Below are positions 50,276-59,191 of a DNA stretch of 64,000 bases, piece by piece; position 1 is the first letter of the stretch, and the number at the start of each line of letters is the position of its first letter. The translations under genes were made by a program, and so were the position numbers. This stretch comes from an uncultured Porphyromonadaceae bacterium. GTDB lineage: Bacteria > Bacteroidota > Bacteroidia > Bacteroidales > Muribaculaceae. Below the pieces are notes generated by a model. The model made no database searches. It was given only the letters and a program-made list of their open reading frames with translations, and was not told the DNA's origin. The stretch is from assembly GCA_900541555.1 (NCBI GenBank), contig UQKE01000002.1:43511-107510 (forward strand), read 5' to 3'.

Positions 50276-52558
50276 TCAGACGATCGTAAATTTTGCAAAT
50301 TTAACCAATAATGTTTTCATTCCAACATTGTCAAAATTCACATTGATTTTCAGATTCGGATTTGTTTCGATTTTCATAATCGTCCCGATGCCGAATACAG
50401 AATGCTTGATTCTCATTCCTTCTTTTAAATCTGTTGCATTTAAAGCCGCGTTACCGACATTTTGGCTGATGCTTTGAGAGGTGACCGGCTTTAATTTCTG
50501 TGTGTTAAGAATTGGTTCAATTCGTTTATTTTGCCATTGGGGTTTGTCAAAGGATGATTTGCGATAAGGCACCTCGGCATAGCTTGACATTTGAGCCGGC
50601 AATTTTAACAATGAACTGTCGATATCTTTCAAGAAACGGCTTTGGTTGGTCGGGTGTGTCATGCCGTTTCTATAACGTTGTCGCGCATACGTCATGATGC
50701 AATTTTCTTTTGCACGAGTAATCGCGACATACAACAAACGGCGTTCTTCTTCGATCTCCATAGGCGATTCTGCCCGTGCAGAAGGGAAAAGTTCATCTTC
50801 TACCCCGACAATGATAACATTGCGAAATTCCAATCCTTTGGCTGCGTGCACGGTCATCATTGTGACGCGAGGCACATTTTGTTGTTCTTCTTCGTCTTGA
50901 TCTGTGGCAAGCGACACTTCCGATAGGAAGTCGCTCATCGTCGTTCGCTCGTCGCCCTGCGACATGCGGCTTTCCGAGAATTGGCGTACTGCGCTCAACA
51001 ATTCATTCAAATTCTCTTGCCTGCTAATGTTTTCAGGCGTGTTGTCTGAATACAAAGACGACAATATCCCTGAGGTTTTGAAAACAGTTTCTCCCAAATC
51101 GTATGCGGTTGTTCCGGATTCGTTTTGCGCGATGTAAGTCGCAATCAGTTCACGGAAATCCACAAGTTTTTTCAATGTGCCGGAATTTACGTCCAACTCC
51201 GTGCCTGCCGGATCGCAAAGGACATCCCACATGCTTATGTGCCTGTCCATGGCAGTTTGGTGGATTTTAAACACTGTGCGTTCGCCAATTCCGCGAGCCG
51301 GGTAATTGATGATTCGCCGCAACGATTCGTCGTCGTTGGGATTGACAGAAAGGCGAAAATATGCTAACGCATCCTTGATCTCTTTTCTTTGATAGAACGA
51401 CAATCCACCATAAATGCGATATGGAATGTTGCGTTTGCGAAGACTTTCTTCCAATAAGCGGGATTGCGCATTCGTACGATACAAGATTGCAAAATCGTCG
51501 TAGCTCCCAGTTTGAAGCATTTTCAATTGCACTATCTTGTTGGCAACGAGATAGCTCTCTTCAAAATCGGTATAGGTTTCCAACACTTGAATCTTGTCAC
51601 CTTTTGCGTTTGTCGAGAATATATGTTTCGGAATTTGCTCTTTATTCTTTTCTATCAAGCTGTTGGCTACGTTCAATATGTTTTGTGTCGAACGATAGTT
51701 CTGTTCCAATTTAAAAATATGGAGATCGGGATAAACCGACGATAAATTGAGAATATTATGTATGTTTGCGCCTCTGAATGAATAAATGCTTTGCGCGTCG
51801 TCGCCTACCACGCATAGTTTTCGACGGCGGTCGCACAATTTGGAAATAATCAGATGTTGGGAAAAATTCGTGTCTTGATATTCATCGACCAATATGTACA
51901 GGAAAAAATCTTGGTATTTCGACAATACATCTTCGTTATCGCGAAATAAAACATTTGTATAAAACAAAATATCATCGAAATCCATCGCATTGGCCCGCCG
52001 GCAAGTATCGCTGTAAATGCTATATATGTCGGCGAGCTTCGGTCTTCCTGCCCGAGTGTCGCGAGTGCGTTGCTCTCTGTCGTTGGCATAATCTTCGGCA
52101 GAAATCAATGAATTTTTTAACCGCGATATGATAGATGCCACCATGACGACGGGATATGTTTTTTCATCGAGTCCCATGTCTTTGATGATTGCCTTCAAAG
52201 CTGATTTGGTATCGGCAGTATCGTATATGGTGAATCTTGGGCGGTAACCGATTCTTTCTGCATTGTATTGAAGTATTCGAAGAAAAATTGAATGGAATGT
52301 TCCCATCCACAATTTGGAGGCTTCAACTTCTCCTATCAGAAGGCCGATGCGTTCGCGCATTTCTTTTGCGGCTTTATTTGTAAAAGTCAAAGCAAGTATT
52401 CTGCGAGGATCATATCCTTCGGCTATCAAATATGCGATTTTATTGGTAAGCACGCGAGTTTTCCCCGAACCGGCTCCGGCAATTACCAACGATGGCCCGC
52501 CATCGTAGCGCACAGCGGCAAGTTGTTGCTCGTTAAGTTCTTGTAAATAATTTTCCAA
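50276..52558 (-). CDS. UvrD/PcrA-type ATP-dependent DNA helicase
   Basis: A 760-residue superfamily 1A helicase. Motif Ia/Walker A is IAGAGSGKTRVLTNKIAYLI, Walker B VDEYQDTN, with QNYRST, VMTVHAAKGLEF and RRLLYVAITRAK. The C-terminal Tudor-like region follows. The frame extends to a TTG at 52603, but a TATCTTTG -7 box (52590-52597) lies inside that extension. The TTG at 52558 (MENYLQELNEQQ) matches the family N-terminus, so I use it. It unwinds DNA in repair and replication. The upstream region carries the large inverted repeat. Confidence 0.93.
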   Translation of the reverse strand: MENYLQELNEQQLAAVRYDGGPSLVIAGAGSGKTRVLTNKIAYLIAEGYDPRRILALTFTNKAAKEMRERIGLLIGEVEASKLWMGTFHSIFLRILQYNAERIGYRPRFTIYDTADTKSALKAIIKDMGLDEKTYPVVMVASIISRLKNSLISAEDYANDREQRTRDTRAGRPKLADIYSIYSDTCRRANAMDFDDILFYTNVLFRDNEDVLSKYQDFFLYILVDEYQDTNFSQHLIISKLCDRRRKLCVVGDDAQSIYSFRGANIHNILNLSSVYPDLHIFKLEQNYRSTQNILNVANSLIEKNKEQIPKHIFSTNAKGDKIQVLETYTDFEESYLVANKIVQLKMLQTGSYDDFAILYRTNAQSRLLEESLRKRNIPYRIYGGLSFYQRKEIKDALAYFRLSVNPNDDESLRRIINYPARGIGERTVFKIHQTAMDRHISMWDVLCDPAGTELDVNSGTLKKLVDFRELIATYIAQNESGTTAYDLGETVFKTSGILSSLYSDNTPENISRQENLNELLSAVRQFSESRMSQGDERTTMSDFLSEVSLATDQDEEEQQNVPRVTMMTVHAAKGLEFRNVIIVGVEDELFPSARAESPMEIEEERRLLYVAITRAKENCIMTYARQRYRNGMTHPTNQSRFLKDIDSSLLKLPAQMSSYAEVPYRKSSFDKPQWQNKRIEPILNTQKLKPVTSQSISQNVGNAALNATDLKEGMRIKHSVFGIGTIMKIETNPNLKINVNFDNVGMKTLLVKFAKFTIV

Positions 52559-52589
52559 TTTATTTCGCTTACCAAATACAAATATCTCG

Positions 52590-52597
52590 CAAAGATA
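52590..52597 (-). promoter_or_regulatory. -7 box for uvrD-nspC-manA
   Basis: Minus strand TATCTTTG, 31 bp before the chosen TTG start. It is preceded at 7 nt by TTCTGCGCTCGA (52605-52616), the same sequence and spacing as in the 17.4 kb promoter repeat. The -33 position has no TTG. Confidence 0.6.
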
Positions 52598-52604
52598 ATG
52601 CAAA

Positions 52605-52712
52605 TCGAGCGCAGAAACGCCAAACTTGTTTGAAATTGTGCCTTTGCAAATGGATTGTTTGCCTTATTTCAAGATGAGACGCAAAATCCATTTGCATTGT
52701 TCAAACAGTTTG
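52605..52712 (-). repeat. Large imperfect inverted repeat related to the 17.3 kb promoter repeats
   Basis: Inner arms 52646-52656 and 52685-52695 are perfect over 11 bp (GCAAATGGATT). Outer arms 52621-52634 and 52700-52712 match apart from one base. The minus strand carries GCGTCTC (52676-52682) and TTCTGCGCTCGA (52605-52616), both shared with the 17.3 kb units. It lies between the HsdR_N-like gene and uvrD, where it could act as operator, attenuator or repeat element. Confidence 0.8.
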
Positions 52713-52726
52713 CGTGCAATACGCAT

Positions 52727-53194
52727 TTAAGGATTTAATTCCGACAACTTCTCATGACTTGGCAATTCCGAAATAAATTCGTATTTATTTTCTTTGTAAT
52801 TCATTCGGCAACAATAGAGCGACAAGCCATTAGTGACAACTAAATATTTCACTTGCAATACCATATTATAGCGATATATTTGATCAAAGACTTGTTGAGT
52901 GAGGCTTACGGACGGTGCTTTGTATTCGACAATCATGACAGGATTGCCCGAGTGGTCGAAAACGACAGTGTCGCATCGGCGACGAATACCGTTTTGCACG
53001 ATTGCCACTTCATTGCCCATCAATCCTGCCGGATATTTCAACACATTCACCAAGTAATGTACGAAATGTTGCCGCACATCTTCTTCGGGTGTCAACGGAA
53101 TGTATTTTTTGCGCAATGCATCAAATATCAAAACACCTTTTTCAGTGTGACGGGTTTTGAATTTTGGCAAATTCTCATTTTCTTTCATGAGCAA
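52727..53194 (-). CDS. HsdR_N-type domain protein (restriction-enzyme R-subunit N-terminus-like)
   Basis: A 155-residue stand-alone domain resembling the N-terminal nuclease-like part of type I restriction R subunits. DTVVFDHSGNPVMIVEYKAPS has the D...E-x-K layout of the PD-(D/E)xK fold, and VRQHFVHYLVNVLKYP precedes it. No hsdM, hsdS or helicase is near. Such orphans are common in Bacteroidetes and of unknown use. It is divergent from holA. Confidence 0.82.
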   Translation of the reverse strand: MLMKENENLPKFKTRHTEKGVLIFDALRKKYIPLTPEEDVRQHFVHYLVNVLKYPAGLMGNEVAIVQNGIRRRCDTVVFDHSGNPVMIVEYKAPSVSLTQQVFDQIYRYNMVLQVKYLVVTNGLSLYCCRMNYKENKYEFISELPSHEKLSELNP

Positions 53195-53228
53195 GACGAA
53201 TTATCGATGATTTTATGTAAATTTACTT

Positions 53229-53236
53229 CAAATTTA
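53229..53236 (-). promoter_or_regulatory. -7 box for the HsdR_N-like gene
   Basis: Minus strand TAAATTTG, 35 bp before the ATG. Overlapping AT-rich sequence could also serve holA on the other strand. Confidence 0.45.
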
Positions 53237-53252
53237 CGATTAAGCAAAATTT

Positions 53253-54302
53253 ATGGCAAAAACTGCAGGGACAACACGCCAACAAATAGAAGCTGCTATA
53301 CGAAAGAACGAATTTGCAGCGATATATTTGTTAATGGGTGAAGAAGCATTTTATATCGACAGGATTGCAGAATCGATAATTCAAAATGCGTTGACTGAAA
53401 GTGAAAAAGATTTTAATTTGGCAACTTTTTATGGCGCAGATTCGTCGATGTCGGATGTAATTCTTGCTTGCCGTCGTTATCCGATGATGGCCGAACGCCA
53501 AGTTGTCATTCTCAAAGAAGCCCAGTCTGCAAAAGCAGGAAAACAGATGAATTGGGATTTATTGCGCCAATACGCTTTAAATCCGACTCCTACGACCATT
53601 TTGATTGTATGCTACAAAGGCGGTACAATCAAATCTACCGGTTTGACGAAAGCCATCAATCAGTCAATGCTCGAAGGCAAGCAAGCAGGAGTGGTGTTTG
53701 AATCGTCATTATTGAGAGAGTACAATATCGACAAAGCATTGATGGAATATGTCGCTTCCACCGGATTCCGCATAGAAAGCAAAGCGCTTGCAATGCTTAT
53801 CGATTATGTCGGTTGCGATATGGCAATGCTGGCAAAAGAAGTCGACAAATTGGAAATGTCGCAGCTTGACAAAATGATTACAGCCGATGCCGTTGAACAA
53901 AATGTGGGAATCAGCAAGGAATACAATACATTTGAATTGGTCAATGCGATTGCAAGTAAAGACAAAGTTAAAGTATTTAAGATAATAGAATATTTTCGCG
54001 CAAATCCCAAAAAAGGCCCCGGAGTGCTTGCTGCATCAACATTGTTTACATTCTTTTCCAACTTGCTGATTGCCTTTTACGCAAGGACAACCGATGAACG
54101 AGCGTTGATGGAGGCGCTACGATTAAAATCGCCTTTTCAACTGAAAGACTATCGCATAGGCATGAAGCACTACACGGCAACACAAAGCATGAAAGCCATT
54201 GTCGCGCTTCGGGAATTTGACACGCGGAGCAAAGGAATCGGCTCCAATCGAAATGAATACGATTTGTTGGAAGAACTTATACTAAAAATTTTCGATGCAT
54301 AA
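53253..54302 (+). CDS. holA: DNA polymerase III subunit delta
   Basis: A 349-residue clamp-loader subunit. IYLLMGEEAFYIDRIAESI is the start of the RecA-like domain (inactive P-loop), RRYPMMAERQVVILKEAQ and a Lys-rich helix follow, with FELVNAIASKDKVKVFKIIEYF marking the collar. Delta opens the sliding clamp. Here it is monocistronic, ending at a strong terminator. Confidence 0.93.
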   Translation: MAKTAGTTRQQIEAAIRKNEFAAIYLLMGEEAFYIDRIAESIIQNALTESEKDFNLATFYGADSSMSDVILACRRYPMMAERQVVILKEAQSAKAGKQMNWDLLRQYALNPTPTTILIVCYKGGTIKSTGLTKAINQSMLEGKQAGVVFESSLLREYNIDKALMEYVASTGFRIESKALAMLIDYVGCDMAMLAKEVDKLEMSQLDKMITADAVEQNVGISKEYNTFELVNAIASKDKVKVFKIIEYFRANPKKGPGVLAASTLFTFFSNLLIAFYARTTDERALMEALRLKSPFQLKDYRIGMKHYTATQSMKAIVALREFDTRSKGIGSNRNEYDLLEELILKIFDA

Positions 54303-54306
54303 GCAT

Positions 54307-54344
54307 AAAAAAAGAAGCTGCCCTGCAATCAAGGCAGCTTCTTT
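54307..54344. terminator. Bidirectional terminator between holA and acyl-CoA dehydrogenase gene
   Basis: AAAGAAGCTGCC (54311-54322) pairs perfectly with GGCAGCTTCTTT (54333-54344), 12 bp. Confidence 0.9.
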
Positions 54345-54369
54345 AAGTATTTGATTTCGTCGCCGTTGT

Positions 54370-56073
54370 TTATTTATATGAATTTAATTCTTCGGGACGG
54401 AATTCGGTTACAAATGCATGCAACTTTCTTACTTCTGCTTCGCCATAGCGGACATAGACATTTGCCGACTTTGTGAATGCATCATTTCGAGTCGCATCCG
54501 ACAAGAGGAGATAGCCCATGATGATGTGTCCTGCCATTTCGACAAGGCGACGGGCATGGAAATCAGTGTATTCCGTATTTTTATATTCGACGACAGAATT
54601 GACAGCCGCTTCATATAATGCTGTCATCGCCATCAATTTTTCTTTCAACGGTGCCAATTCAGCGGCATACTCCCCTGCTTCATAAGCCTTAATTTGGTTT
54701 AGATAAGTGCCGGTTGTGACGTGGCGAATTGCTGCGACAACTTGCAATTGAGTTGTGCCTTCGTAGATAGAAGTGATGCGAGCATCTCTATATATGCGTT
54801 CGCATGCATAATCTTTCATGAAGCCGGAGCCGCCGTGCACTTGGACGGCATCATAAGCATTTTGGTTGCAAAACTCGCTGCTCATTCCTTTTGCAAGCGG
54901 AGTAAACGCATCAGCCAAACGTTGATATTGCTTCATTTCGGCACGTTCTTCCGGCGTTAAGGCACGGTCGCTTCTTGCGATGTCTTCATAGATCTTGTAA
55001 ATGTCGACGAAACGAGTCGTTTCATAAAGCAAACTTCTGGACGCGTCCAATTTGGCTTTCATCAATGAAAGCATTTCATAGATTGCCGGAAATTCAACAA
55101 TGGCTTTTCCGAATTGCTTGCGATCATGTGCGTATGACAATGCTTCACGATAAGCCGCTTCGCTAATACCGACAGATTGAGCCGCGATACCAAGACGGGC
55201 ACCGTTCATCAACGCCATGACGTATTTGATCAAGCCTAATTTGCGCGATCCGCATAATTCAGCTTTTGCGTTTTTAAATACTAATTCGCAAGTTGGCGAA
55301 CCCTTGATTCCCATTTTGTTTTCAATGCGGCGAACAGTGCCTCCGCCGTCATTTCTATCGTATATGAACATCGACAAGCCGCGTCCGTCATGGCTGCCTT
55401 CTTCCGAACGAGCAAGAACCAATGCGATATGACCGTCGCCGTTTGTGATGAAGCGCTTTACACCGTTCAAACGCCACGTTCCGTCTTGTTCGTTGTAAGT
55501 GGCTTTCAGCATCACAGCTTGCAAGTCGCTTCCTGCATCCGGCTCTGTCAAGTCCATAGCCATTGTCTCTCCGGCGCATACACGAGGGAGGAATCTGTTT
55601 TTTTGGTCATCGTCGGCAAATTCATAAATTGTTTCTGCGCAATCCTGCAATCCCCAAATGTTCACAAAGCCTGCATCTGCACGGCTCACCATGTCGGCCG
55701 CCATGATATATGGCACTTGTGAGAAATTCAAGCCATTATAACGGCGTGGCAGAGAAATGCCCATCAAGCCGGCTTTTACCAAGGCATCCAAATTTTTTTG
55801 AGTGCCTTGCGCATAAACAACATGCCCATCTACGACATGCGGGCCTTCTTTGTCTACATCTTCTGCGTGGGATGCAACTATCTCGCCTGCTATTTCGCCT
55901 GCTATTTCAAGCACTTTCTCGTAAGAATCCATTGCATCCTCAAAGTTTTGAGGAGCATAATCATATTTGTCTGCATCTGCGAAATTGCGTTCCTTCAATT
56001 CGACAATTTTACGCATCAGGGGGTGCGTCAGATGATGTCTTAAATCAGGATTATCTGTATAAAAATTAGCCAT
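54370..56073 (-). CDS. Acyl-CoA dehydrogenase
   Basis: A 567-residue FAD-dependent dehydrogenase. MDLTEPDAGSDLQAV is the FAD/substrate block, RDARITSIYEGTTQLQ carries the conserved Gly and Glu-rich end of the family, and QVHGGSGFMKDYACERIY the flavin-binding turn. The N-terminal 80 and C-terminal about 100 residues exceed the roughly 380-residue core, as in the larger acyl-CoA dehydrogenases of Bacteroidales. It lies just downstream of etfA and etfB, so it probably exchanges electrons with that pair. The acyl substrate is unknown. Confidence 0.9.
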   Translation of the reverse strand: MANFYTDNPDLRHHLTHPLMRKIVELKERNFADADKYDYAPQNFEDAMDSYEKVLEIAGEIAGEIVASHAEDVDKEGPHVVDGHVVYAQGTQKNLDALVKAGLMGISLPRRYNGLNFSQVPYIMAADMVSRADAGFVNIWGLQDCAETIYEFADDDQKNRFLPRVCAGETMAMDLTEPDAGSDLQAVMLKATYNEQDGTWRLNGVKRFITNGDGHIALVLARSEEGSHDGRGLSMFIYDRNDGGGTVRRIENKMGIKGSPTCELVFKNAKAELCGSRKLGLIKYVMALMNGARLGIAAQSVGISEAAYREALSYAHDRKQFGKAIVEFPAIYEMLSLMKAKLDASRSLLYETTRFVDIYKIYEDIARSDRALTPEERAEMKQYQRLADAFTPLAKGMSSEFCNQNAYDAVQVHGGSGFMKDYACERIYRDARITSIYEGTTQLQVVAAIRHVTTGTYLNQIKAYEAGEYAAELAPLKEKLMAMTALYEAAVNSVVEYKNTEYTDFHARRLVEMAGHIIMGYLLLSDATRNDAFTKSANVYVRYGEAEVRKLHAFVTEFRPEELNSYK

Positions 56074-56075
56074 AG

Positions 56076-57104
56076 TTACTTAGAATTTTTTTTGTAATAC
56101 TTAATAAGTGACGGAATCACTTCTTCCAAATCCCCGACAATCACGTAATCGGCAATCGAGTTGATTGGAGCGTCCGGATCATTGTTGATTGAAATAATGA
56201 TAGAACTGTCTTGCATTCCGGCAATATGTTGTATTTGTCCTGAAATGCCGCATGCGATATATAGTTTTGGATGGACAGTCACTCCTGTCTGCCCGATTTG
56301 ACGTTCATGTTCCGTAAATCCGGCATCTACGGCGGCACGCGACGCGCCTACTTCTCCGCCCAACGTTTCTGCCAATTGGTGCAAAAGATTGAAGTTTTCT
56401 TTGCTGCCGACTCCATATCCTCCTGCAACTATAATCGGTGAATTTTTGATGTTGATTTTGGATTTGGCGATATGCCGGTCAATGATAGAAACAACGAAAT
56501 CGGATGCAGGAATATATTTTGAAGCGTCTAATTCAACAACATTTCCTTTGTAGTTTGCATCGAATATTTCTTTTTTCATGACGCCTTCTCTGACAGTTGC
56601 CATTTGTGGGCGACATTCGGGATTGACGATAGTTGCTACGATGTTTCCACCAAACGCGGGACGTATCTGATACAACAAGTCTTTATATTCTGTTCCGGTT
56701 TTAGGATCGGTATGGTCGCCAATTTCCAATGCCGTGCAATCGGCAGTCAAGCCGCTATGCAAGCATGAAGAAACTCGCGGACCCAAATCGCGACCGATTG
56801 AAGATGCTCCCATCAAACAGATTTGCGGATGAATCTCTTTAAATAAGTTGATTAAAGCTGATGCGTGTGGAAGCGATGTGTAAGGATAGAGTTTTTTATC
56901 TGCAATTTTATATACAGTGTCGACTCCATACGGGAAAATTTGCGATTCTATGCCGTCGAGGTTGTCGCCGATAACCACTGCTTCCAATTTGACTCCGAGC
57001 CGTGTAGCCAAAGTCCGACCTTTTGTCAGCAATTCAAGGCTCACATCTGCGATATTGCCGTCTTCGTATTCGCAATATACGATAAGATTATTTTTGTCTG
57101 CCAT
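56076..57104 (-). CDS. etfA: Electron transfer flavoprotein, alpha subunit
   Basis: A 342-residue EtfA. The C-terminal FAD domain shows VAGGYGVGSKENFNLLHQLAETLGGEVGASRAAVDAGF and ACGISGQIQHIAGM, with INNDPDAPI ending the flavin cleft. The N-terminal domain follows the usual alpha/beta fold. With EtfB it carries electrons to or from the acyl-CoA dehydrogenase. Its stop lies 2 bp before the dehydrogenase start. Bifurcating or non-bifurcating behaviour cannot be told. Confidence 0.94.
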   Translation of the reverse strand: MADKNNLIVYCEYEDGNIADVSLELLTKGRTLATRLGVKLEAVVIGDNLDGIESQIFPYGVDTVYKIADKKLYPYTSLPHASALINLFKEIHPQICLMGASSIGRDLGPRVSSCLHSGLTADCTALEIGDHTDPKTGTEYKDLLYQIRPAFGGNIVATIVNPECRPQMATVREGVMKKEIFDANYKGNVVELDASKYIPASDFVVSIIDRHIAKSKINIKNSPIIVAGGYGVGSKENFNLLHQLAETLGGEVGASRAAVDAGFTEHERQIGQTGVTVHPKLYIACGISGQIQHIAGMQDSSIIISINNDPDAPINSIADYVIVGDLEEVIPSLIKYYKKNSK

Positions 57105-57135
57105 AATAATGTCTTTATTGATTTATTGTCAAGGC

Positions 57136-58011
57136 TTAACCAATTGTATGATTTGCTATCAAATCCTTAACGAGATCTTCCAATGCAGTTTGGTCTTTGC
57201 CTTCCATGCGTTTGCTTTCTTTCGCTTGAAATACCACGTTCACGATACCTTTGACTTTTGTCGGCGAACCTTTCAATCCTATTTGTTCCGGATCGGCATC
57301 GACATAAGCCGCGCTCCATTCTTTCAATTCCAAATATGGACGGTTTTCCACCAAGGCTAAACGTTCCGGCGACAATGTCGCTTTTTCACTGGGCGTGACG
57401 GCATATTTGTATTTTTGAATGCGTCGTGCGTTTCGCGGGCGGCATTCATCTGCCGATCCGTTTACGGTGATTACCAATGGAAGCGGAGCTTCGACTGTTT
57501 CCACACCGGCTTCTATTCTGCGAGTGACTACGGCTTTTCCATTGGATATGCTTACGATTTTCTCGGCATACGTCACTTGCGGAAGATGCAACTTCTCAGC
57601 CACTTGCGGAGCCACTTGCGCGGTATCTCCGTCGATTGCTTGACGTCCGGCAATGATCAAGTCGTAATGCCCTATTTTTTTAATTGCGGCAGAAAGCGCA
57701 TAAGAAGTAGCGAGCGTGTCGGCTCCGGCAAATGCGCGATCTGTCAGGACGATTCCCGTGTCAGCCCCTCTGAAAATTGCTTCTCTGATGATTTCTGCCG
57801 CACGAGGAGGTCCCATCGTAAGAATGGTGATTGTCGTGCCGGGATTTTGTTCTTTAATTTGCAATGCCTGCTCTAATGCATTTAAATCTTCCGGATTGAA
57901 GATTGCAGGCAAAGCTGCGCGATTGATGGTTCCATCTTCTTTCATCGCATCTTTCCCTACATTTCGAGTGTCAGGCACTTGTTTTGCTAAAACAATGATA
58001 TTATAACTCAT
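57136..58011 (-). CDS. etfB: Electron transfer flavoprotein, beta subunit
   Basis: A 291-residue EtfB. IIVLAKQVPDTRN opens the domain, ALEQALQIKEQNPGTTITILTMGPPRAAEIIREAIFRGADTGI matches the family, and DYDLIIAGRQAIDGDTAQV-type sequence is present as YDLIIAGRQAIDGDTAQVAPQVAE. It is the first gene of etfB-etfA-acyl-CoA dehydrogenase. About 31 bp separate it from etfA. Confidence 0.94.
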   Translation of the reverse strand: MSYNIIVLAKQVPDTRNVGKDAMKEDGTINRAALPAIFNPEDLNALEQALQIKEQNPGTTITILTMGPPRAAEIIREAIFRGADTGIVLTDRAFAGADTLATSYALSAAIKKIGHYDLIIAGRQAIDGDTAQVAPQVAEKLHLPQVTYAEKIVSISNGKAVVTRRIEAGVETVEAPLPLVITVNGSADECRPRNARRIQKYKYAVTPSEKATLSPERLALVENRPYLELKEWSAAYVDADPEQIGLKGSPTKVKGIVNVVFQAKESKRMEGKDQTALEDLVKDLIANHTIG

Positions 58012-58071
58012 AGTAAAAAGATTATTAATTATTTTCTTTTAATTCAGCTCATTGGAAGCATGCCAAAATTT

Positions 58072-58104
58072 GAAAACGAGCGACATTGAAATGTGCTCGT
58101 TTTC
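58072..58104 (-). terminator. Intrinsic terminator after the ROK kinase gene
   Basis: GAAAACGAGC (58072-58081) pairs perfectly with GCTCGTTTTC (58095-58104); the minus strand then runs into TTTCAAATTTTG. It separates the ROK gene from etfB. Confidence 0.85.
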
Positions 58105-58118
58105 TTATGGCGCGATGC

Positions 58119-59105
58119 TTATTTTTTCTGGATATCGGCAGTCGCTTTTGCTTCCCATCCCAAAGCGCTTGCCCCGAGTACGGCAGCATCGCTTTCTTTC
58201 AATTCAGATAACAACAGTTTCACTTTGCCCCGATAAATTGACAGGGTGTTTCTATCCATTGCCTCTTTCAATGGTTTCATGAGCAAATCGCCCGATTTAG
58301 ACAAGCCACCAAACAAGATAATGGCTTCCGGACTGGAGAACGTGATAAAATCAGCAAAAGCTTCTCCCAAGATGTTGCCGGTAAAGTCAAAAACATCTTT
58401 GGCCAATTTGTCTCCTGCGATTGCAGCATCGTACACATCTTTTGAGGTTATGGAGTCGACATCCATGGAGCGAAGCAATGACGGCTCTCCGGCGCGAGCG
58501 TCTAAAAACTCCCGTGCAGTGCGCGCAACGCCCGTGGCAGAAGCATAAGCCTCCAAACAACCGCAACGGCCACATCCGCACGAACGGCCATTGTTGCGTT
58601 TTACAATCACATGGCCCAATTCGCCGGCAAACCCGTCGTGTCCATAGACCAATTGCCCGTTGACCACAATTCCGCTTCCGACGCCCGTTCCGAGCGTAAT
58701 CATGATGAAATCTTTCATGCCGCGTGCTGCGCCATAAGTCATTTCTCCAATTGCGGCTGCATTGGCATCATTGGTGATGGCTACGGGAATGTTAAATTTT
58801 TCATACACAAGGTCGGCCAATGGGATTGGTGTCGGCCAAGGAAGATTTACGCCGTCTGCGATAATGCCCGTAAAATAATTGGCATTCGGCGCTCCTATGC
58901 CAATGCCCGCTATTTTGTCGACAGCATCGTTAGCTTCAATTAATTTTGTCAATTCTTCATGCAATTCGCTTATATAATCTTCAATCTTGGCGTGTTTGCA
59001 TGTTTTGATGGAACTGCTTGCCAACACTGTTCCGCGGGCATCTACGATCCCAAACACAGTGTTGGTGCCCCCTATGTCGATACCGACAACGTATGGTTTG
59101 CTCAT
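58119..59105 (-). CDS. ROK-family sugar kinase (glucokinase-like)
   Basis: A 328-residue ROK kinase. GIDIGGTNTVFGIVDARG is the phosphate-binding motif, VAITNDANAAAIGE and ITLGTGVGSGIVVNG follow, and ELGHVIV with CGCGRCGCLEAYAS is the ROK zinc motif. Most such enzymes phosphorylate glucose or N-acetyl sugars. It has its own promoter and terminator. Confidence 0.93.
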   Translation of the reverse strand: MSKPYVVGIDIGGTNTVFGIVDARGTVLASSSIKTCKHAKIEDYISELHEELTKLIEANDAVDKIAGIGIGAPNANYFTGIIADGVNLPWPTPIPLADLVYEKFNIPVAITNDANAAAIGEMTYGAARGMKDFIMITLGTGVGSGIVVNGQLVYGHDGFAGELGHVIVKRNNGRSCGCGRCGCLEAYASATGVARTAREFLDARAGEPSLLRSMDVDSITSKDVYDAAIAGDKLAKDVFDFTGNILGEAFADFITFSSPEAIILFGGLSKSGDLLMKPLKEAMDRNTLSIYRGKVKLLLSELKESDAAVLGASALGWEAKATADIQKK

Positions 59106-59143
59106 GATGTATTTATTTAAGATAGAACGTTTTTATATCGTTA

Positions 59144-59174
59144 CAAATATATGGTGAAAGTTTGAAAGTGAAAA
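59144..59174 (-). promoter_or_regulatory. Promoter of the ROK kinase gene
   Basis: Minus strand: TTTT (59171-59174) as imperfect -33, 19-nt spacer, TATATTTG (59144-59151). Confidence 0.6.
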
Positions 59175-59191
59175 GTTTTTTTCGCGTTTTA

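Noticed and set aside
50276-52603. Start of uvrD at 52603
   Set aside because: The 15 extra codons contain the TATCTTTG promoter box, and the family N-terminus begins at the TTG at 52558.
52727-53194. A type I restriction-modification system
   Set aside because: Only an R-subunit N-terminal-like domain is present; no methylase, specificity subunit or translocase motor.
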